Origin: Acidimicrobiales bacterium
GTDB lineage: Bacteria; Actinomycetota; Acidimicrobiia; Acidimicrobiales; Palsa-688
DNA: 33,979 nucleotides
NCBI GenBank assembly: GCA_035533095.1
Contig: DATLUM010000059.1
Span: 1 to 33,979 of the forward strand
Direction: 5' to 3'
The position numbers and the translations under genes were made by a program. Positions 30,625 to 33,979 of this stretch are shown in pieces. A model generated the notes under the pieces. The model did not search any database. It saw only the letters and a list, made by a program, of their open reading frames with translations, and was not told where the DNA came from. How positions within the stretch are numbered: position 1 is the first letter of the stretch; each line of letters starts with the position of its first letter.

Positions 30625-32408
30625 ACGAGCACCGCGGCCACGGAGGAGGCGCCGGGAGCTGCGCCGGCGGCGGCTTGACGCGCGTGGTAGCTCGAGCGGG
30701 TGAGCGGCGATGCCTCGACGTGCGGTATGCCAATCACCTCTCCCTCCGCCTTGACATCGTCGAACTCCTCCGGTCGCCACCAGCGCGCGACGGGCAGGTG
30801 GTTCGACGTGGGTCGCAGGTACTGGCCCACGGTGACGATGTCCACCCCTACGCCCCGGAGGTCGGCAAGGGTGGACGACACCTCGGCCCTTGTCTCGCCC
30901 ATACCCACGATGATCCCCGACTTGGTCACCAGGCCCGCAGCCTTCGCTCGTGCCAGTACCGACAGGCTCCGCACGTACGACGCCGAGGGACGAACGGCCC
31001 TCTGCAAGCGGGCGACCGTTTCGATGTTGTGGTTCAGCACGTCGGGCCGCGCCGAGAAGATCATGTCGAGCGAGCCAGGGTCACCCTTGCAGTCGGATAT
31101 CAACAGCTCGACCGCCGTACCGGGGGAACGCCGGCGGATTGCTTCGACCGTCGCGGCGAAACCCGAGGCGCCCCCGTCGGCCAGATCGTCCCTGGCCACG
31201 GTGGTCACCACGGCGTGCGCCAGACCGAGCCGCTCGACCGCCTCGGCGACATGCTCCGGCTCCGCCGGATCCGGGGGCAGGGGCCTGCGGGTGTCCACCA
31301 GGCAGAACCCGCACGCACGCGTGCAACGGTCGCCGTTGATCATGAACGTCGCGGTGCCGTCGGCCCAGCATTCGTAGATGTTGGGGCACCCCGCTTCCTC
31401 GCAGACGGTGACGAGGGAGAGGTCGCGCATGGTGTGGCGCAGCGAGCGGTACTCGTCGCCCATGCGCGCCTTCACCCGCAGCCAGTCCGGCTTGCGTTCC
31501 GACGTCGCCACACCCGCGGTCGGCTCCACGCCGGCCTCGCGCAGCCTGCGGTCGAGCATCCTCACCGGCACATCCGCCCGCGCCGGGTCGGGGCGCGGCT
31601 GTGAGTCCACCGGATCGCCGGCCCCGGCACCTTTGGTGAAGGGAGCCAGGTCGGAGTCCGTGAAGCGCCATGCGACGTCCTGGCGGTCGATGCTCGAATG
31701 GCCCCAGATCCGAGCGGCACGGGCGACGATCGCGTCCACGACTCGGATCATCGCGACGTCGACTCCTTCGGCCGCCATCGATGTCACCGGCTTGTCGGCT
31801 ATGCCGCAGGGCACGATGTAGCCGAAGTAGTCCATGTCGGGGTCCACGTTCAGGGCGAACCCGTGCATCGACCTGCCGCGCGAGACCCTCACGCCGACCG
31901 CGCAGATCTTGCGCGGGTTGGGCCCCTCCGTGTCCATCCAGACGCCGGGGTATCCGTCGAGCCTCGCTGCGCCGGGAAGGCCGAGGTCGGAGAGAGCGTC
32001 GACGACCAGTTGCTCGATTCGGTGGACGTGGCAGGGCGACGAGTTCGGCCCCGTGGGAACGTCGAAGATCGGGTACCCGACGAGCTGTCCCGGGCCGTGG
32101 TAGGTGACGTCTCCTCCCCGGTCGGAGCGCACGACTTCCGCTCCGACCGTCCCGGGGTCCACGAGCACGTGCTCGTCCTTCGCTCGTACGCCGAGCGTGA
32201 ACACGTGACGGTGCTCGAGGAGAAGAAGCCAGTCACCGCAGCCCTGCGACCAGATCCCTCTCTGCAACGCCAGGGCGTCGCCGTAGGCCACCTTGCCCAG
32301 CCACCTGGCGCGCAGCCCGCCGCGACGAGGATCGTCGCCGGCGGCGGTGCCGCAGATGCCGGCGTCGCCGGCACCTGTGGACGCGCCGCTACCGGCGTCA
32401 CAGGTCAC
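30621..32408 (-). CDS. LipB-LipA fusion: octanoyltransferase joined to lipoyl synthase
   Basis: One uninterrupted 595-residue frame carries both steps of lipoate synthesis. Residues about 31-245 are LipB, which moves octanoyl from ACP to a lipoyl domain: 'RGGDVTYHGPGQLVGYPIFD' (97-116), Lys167 in 'RKICAVGV', and the acyl-accepting Cys201 in 'VPCGIADKPVTS'. A Pro/Asp-rich linker (about 250-280) leads to LipA (about 284-595), the radical-SAM enzyme that inserts two sulfurs: auxiliary cluster Cys336, Cys341, Cys347; SAM cluster Cys362, Cys366, Cys369 (CTRACGFC); and RSSYH near the end. The GTG start overlaps the sucB stop (GTGA), so the product is made beside its substrate. An internal ATG at 31559 (Met284) could also yield free LipA. 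Confidence 0.9.
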   Translation of the reverse strand: MTCDAGSGASTGAGDAGICGTAAGDDPRRGGLRARWLGKVAYGDALALQRGIWSQGCGDWLLLLEHRHVFTLGVRAKDEHVLVDPGTVGAEVVRSDRGGDVTYHGPGQLVGYPIFDVPTGPNSSPCHVHRIEQLVVDALSDLGLPGAARLDGYPGVWMDTEGPNPRKICAVGVRVSRGRSMHGFALNVDPDMDYFGYIVPCGIADKPVTSMAAEGVDVAMIRVVDAIVARAARIWGHSSIDRQDVAWRFTDSDLAPFTKGAGAGDPVDSQPRPDPARADVPVRMLDRRLREAGVEPTAGVATSERKPDWLRVKARMGDEYRSLRHTMRDLSLVTVCEEAGCPNIYECWADGTATFMINGDRCTRACGFCLVDTRRPLPPDPAEPEHVAEAVERLGLAHAVVTTVARDDLADGGASGFAATVEAIRRRSPGTAVELLISDCKGDPGSLDMIFSARPDVLNHNIETVARLQRAVRPSASYVRSLSVLARAKAAGLVTKSGIIVGMGETRAEVSSTLADLRGVGVDIVTVGQYLRPTSNHLPVARWWRPEEFDDVKAEGEVIGIPHVEASPLTRSSYHARQAAAGAAPGASSVAAVLV

Positions 32409-33844
32409 AGCTCGGTAGCCCAATCCCGGGTCTCGATCACGTCCTTGATGGCGGCGAGGAACGCGGCCGCGTAAGCGCCGTCGAATGCCCTGTGGTCCCA
32501 CGACAGCACCACGTTGCCCACGGGATGGACCGCGATCCCGTCGGATCCGTCCGGAAGCTCGATCACGACCGGGCGCTTTTTCACCCCGTCGGTCGAGAGG
32601 ATCGCCACCTGGGGCTGGTAGATCACCGGCACGGTGATGAAGGTCCCGAACGGGCCGGCGTTGGTGATTGTGAACGTGCCCCCGGAGATGTCGTCCATCG
32701 TCAACCGCTTCGCCCTCGTCTTCGCGGCCAAGCCCGAGATCTCGCGGGCGAGCGCCCGCAGCCGCTTGGTGTCGGCGTTGTGGATCACGGGGACGAGCAG
32801 GCCCTCGAAGTCGAGGTCGACGGCGATCCCCAGGTTGACGTCGTGGTGCACGATGAGGGCGTCGTCACCAACGGAGCTGTTGACATTCGGGAACTCCTCG
32901 AGCGCGTCGATGGCGGCGCGGCTCACGAACGGCAGGTAGGTGAGCGAGAAGCCCTCCGCCTCCTTGAACGCCGCCTTCTGCGCCTGCCGGACCTTCTCGA
33001 CACCGGAGTAGTCCACTTCGACGGCCACCATCGTGTGCGCCGAAGTGTGCTTCGACCTCACCATGTGCTCCGCCGTCCGCCGGCGGATGTTGGTGAACGG
33101 GATGACCGTGTCGTGCTCGCCCGGCGCCGGGACCGCGACTGCCGCCGCTGGCTCGGGGGGCGCTGCGGAAGCGGGCGTGCCTCCAGCCCTGGGGGGCGTC
33201 ACGCGCGCCGTCGTCGGTGTCCCGCCGTTGCGCTGGTCGATCAACGACAGTACGTCCGAACGCGTGATCCTCCCGCCTGCGCCCGTCCCGTGTATCTCGG
33301 CCGGATCCAGGTTGTACTCCGCGACGAGCCGCCGCACGACGGGCGAGAGCATGCGGCCCGGATCCCCGTCCCCCGAGGCGGCCGGCGGAGCGGCCGGAAC
33401 CGGTGGGGGTGCGGGCTGGGCGGCCGCGGCCGGAGGTGGCTCGGGCTGGGGCGCGGGTTGGGCAGCCTGGGGTGCAGGCTGGGCGGCCTGGGGCGGCGGT
33501 TCGGGCGGAGGGGTCTCGGCGACGGAGATCTCCGGTTCCGCCTGCAAGTCCGTGTCCTCTTGGCCGGCGGGGGCAGCCGCCCCGGCACCCGCCGGGGCTG
33601 GCGCGGCTCCGTCGGCGGAGATCACCGCGAGCTTGGTGCCGACGTCGACGGTCTCGCCTTCGCCGACGAGGATCTCGGTCACGACGCCCGATGCCGGCGA
33701 GGGCACCTCCGAGTCGACCTTGTCGGTGGAGACCTCGAAGAGGACCTCGTCTTCGGCGATGGTGTCGCCGACTTTCTTCATCCATTTGGTGATGGTTCCC
33801 TCGGTGACCGTCTCACCGAGCTGGGGCATTGTGATGTCAGCCAA
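32405..33844 (-). CDS. sucB: 2-Oxoglutarate (or related) dehydrogenase E2, dihydrolipoamide acyltransferase
   Basis: A 479-residue E2 core of a 2-oxoacid dehydrogenase complex. It has one lipoyl domain with Lys42 in 'EVSTDKVDSEVPSP', a long Pro/Ala/Gln linker (about 80-165), a peripheral-subunit-binding domain 'RMLSPVVRRLVAEYNL' (about 164-200), and a catalytic domain with 'IPFTNIRRRTAEHM' and 'LSWDHRAFDG', the DHRxxDG active site. The sequence resembles SucB, but pyruvate or branched-chain E2 is possible. TTG 33844 follows AGAGG at a proper distance, gives the usual MAD-I-T start and overlaps the lpd stop by 8 nt; ATG 33829 is an alternative. The lipoate enzymes follow directly. Confidence 0.92.
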   Translation of the reverse strand: MADITMPQLGETVTEGTITKWMKKVGDTIAEDEVLFEVSTDKVDSEVPSPASGVVTEILVGEGETVDVGTKLAVISADGAAPAPAGAGAAAPAGQEDTDLQAEPEISVAETPPPEPPPQAAQPAPQAAQPAPQPEPPPAAAAQPAPPPVPAAPPAASGDGDPGRMLSPVVRRLVAEYNLDPAEIHGTGAGGRITRSDVLSLIDQRNGGTPTTARVTPPRAGGTPASAAPPEPAAAVAVPAPGEHDTVIPFTNIRRRTAEHMVRSKHTSAHTMVAVEVDYSGVEKVRQAQKAAFKEAEGFSLTYLPFVSRAAIDALEEFPNVNSSVGDDALIVHHDVNLGIAVDLDFEGLLVPVIHNADTKRLRALAREISGLAAKTRAKRLTMDDISGGTFTITNAGPFGTFITVPVIYQPQVAILSTDGVKKRPVVIELPDGSDGIAVHPVGNVVLSWDHRAFDGAYAAAFLAAIKDVIETRDWATEL

Positions 33845-33979
33845 CGTGCAGACCTCTTCCGGTGAGGGCGAGCACCGTCTCGCCGAACGTCTCCGACAGG
33901 GTGGGGTGCGGCTGGATGAAGTGCCCCGCCTCCTCCGGTGTCGCTTCCCAGTTCACCGAGAGGTACGCCTGGCCCAGCT
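33837..33979 (-). CDS. lpd: Dihydrolipoamide dehydrogenase E3, C-terminal end only
   Basis: Only the last ~47 residues lie in the window. They read L-G-Q-A-Y-L-S-V-N-W-E-A, then 'FIQPHPTLSETFGE' and a short tail. The 'HPTLSE' block is the interface motif whose His and Glu form the E3 acid-base dyad. E3 re-oxidises dihydrolipoyl groups with FAD and NAD+. The stop overlaps the sucB start, so E3, E2 and the lipoate-making fusion are encoded in a row. Confidence 0.85.
   Translation of the reverse strand, partial: LGQAYLSVNWEATPEEAGHFIQPHPTLSETFGETVLALTGRGLHVG

Noticed and set aside
1-33979. Mobile element, CRISPR array, phage or defence system
   Set aside because: No transposase, integrase, terminal inverted repeats, regularly spaced repeats or known defence proteins were seen.

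Overview
The window reads as a chromosomal piece of a high-GC actinobacterium. GC-rich third codon positions, GTG/TTG starts, ATGA/GTGA gene overlaps, DUF2630, a PadR repressor, TldD/TldE and DrrA/DrrB-type proteins all fit Actinomycetota. An Acidimicrobiia-like lineage is my best guess, but this is inference only. I see no phage, transposase, CRISPR array or defence island. It is mostly core metabolism packed into short, tightly coupled operons.

Layout from left to right: (1) padR and the start of a membrane-protein gene (-), with a palindromic promoter. (2) gltX, a YdcF-like gene, tRNA-Gln(CTG) and tRNA-Glu(CTC), all (-), with a decayed flavin-oxidoreductase fragment between the two tRNAs. 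(3) A primary-like sigma factor (-) divergent from DUF2630 and a succinate-semialdehyde dehydrogenase (+). (4) A thiolase-fold protein, a DUF35 protein and a CoA-transferase-like protein (-), divergent from fabD (+). (5) leuB-ilvE-cimA-hypothetical-acyl-CoA synthetase (-), preceded by what looks like a complete transcription attenuator. (6) greA and a degenerate GH15 protein (+). (7) An ABC exporter pair coupled to tldD-tldE (+). (8) Cobalamin adenosyltransferase-pepA (-) divergent from B12-dependent metH (+). (9) lpd (partial)-sucB-lipB/lipA-M24 peptidase-SDR (-).

The strongest observations are these. First, a 14-residue leader peptide ending Ile-Val-Ile-Ile-Val sits upstream of leuB-ilvE-cimA. 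It is followed by a 10-bp hairpin and a terminator hairpin with a T-rich tail, and a competing antiterminator can be drawn. The peptide has Ile and Val codons but no Leu, which fits an operon serving the citramalate route to isoleucine. Second, a single reading frame fuses octanoyltransferase (LipB) to lipoyl synthase (LipA), directly downstream of the lipoyl-bearing E2 subunit. Third, a TANNNT box lies 6-10 nt upstream of the start codon at seven transcription units (gltX, the thiolase-like gene, fabD, greA, drrA-like, cobalamin adenosyltransferase, metH), which implies leaderless or near-leaderless mRNAs. Fourth, several proteins lack canonical catalytic residues of their families (GH15 protein, thiolase-like protein, CoA-transferase-like protein, SDR).

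Functionally, the right end forms a lipoate/2-oxoacid dehydrogenase unit (E3, E2, and the two lipoate-making activities). The centre makes branched-chain amino acids. The metH/adenosyltransferase pair handles cobalamin. The left end joins glutamyl-tRNA synthesis to its tRNA substrates.
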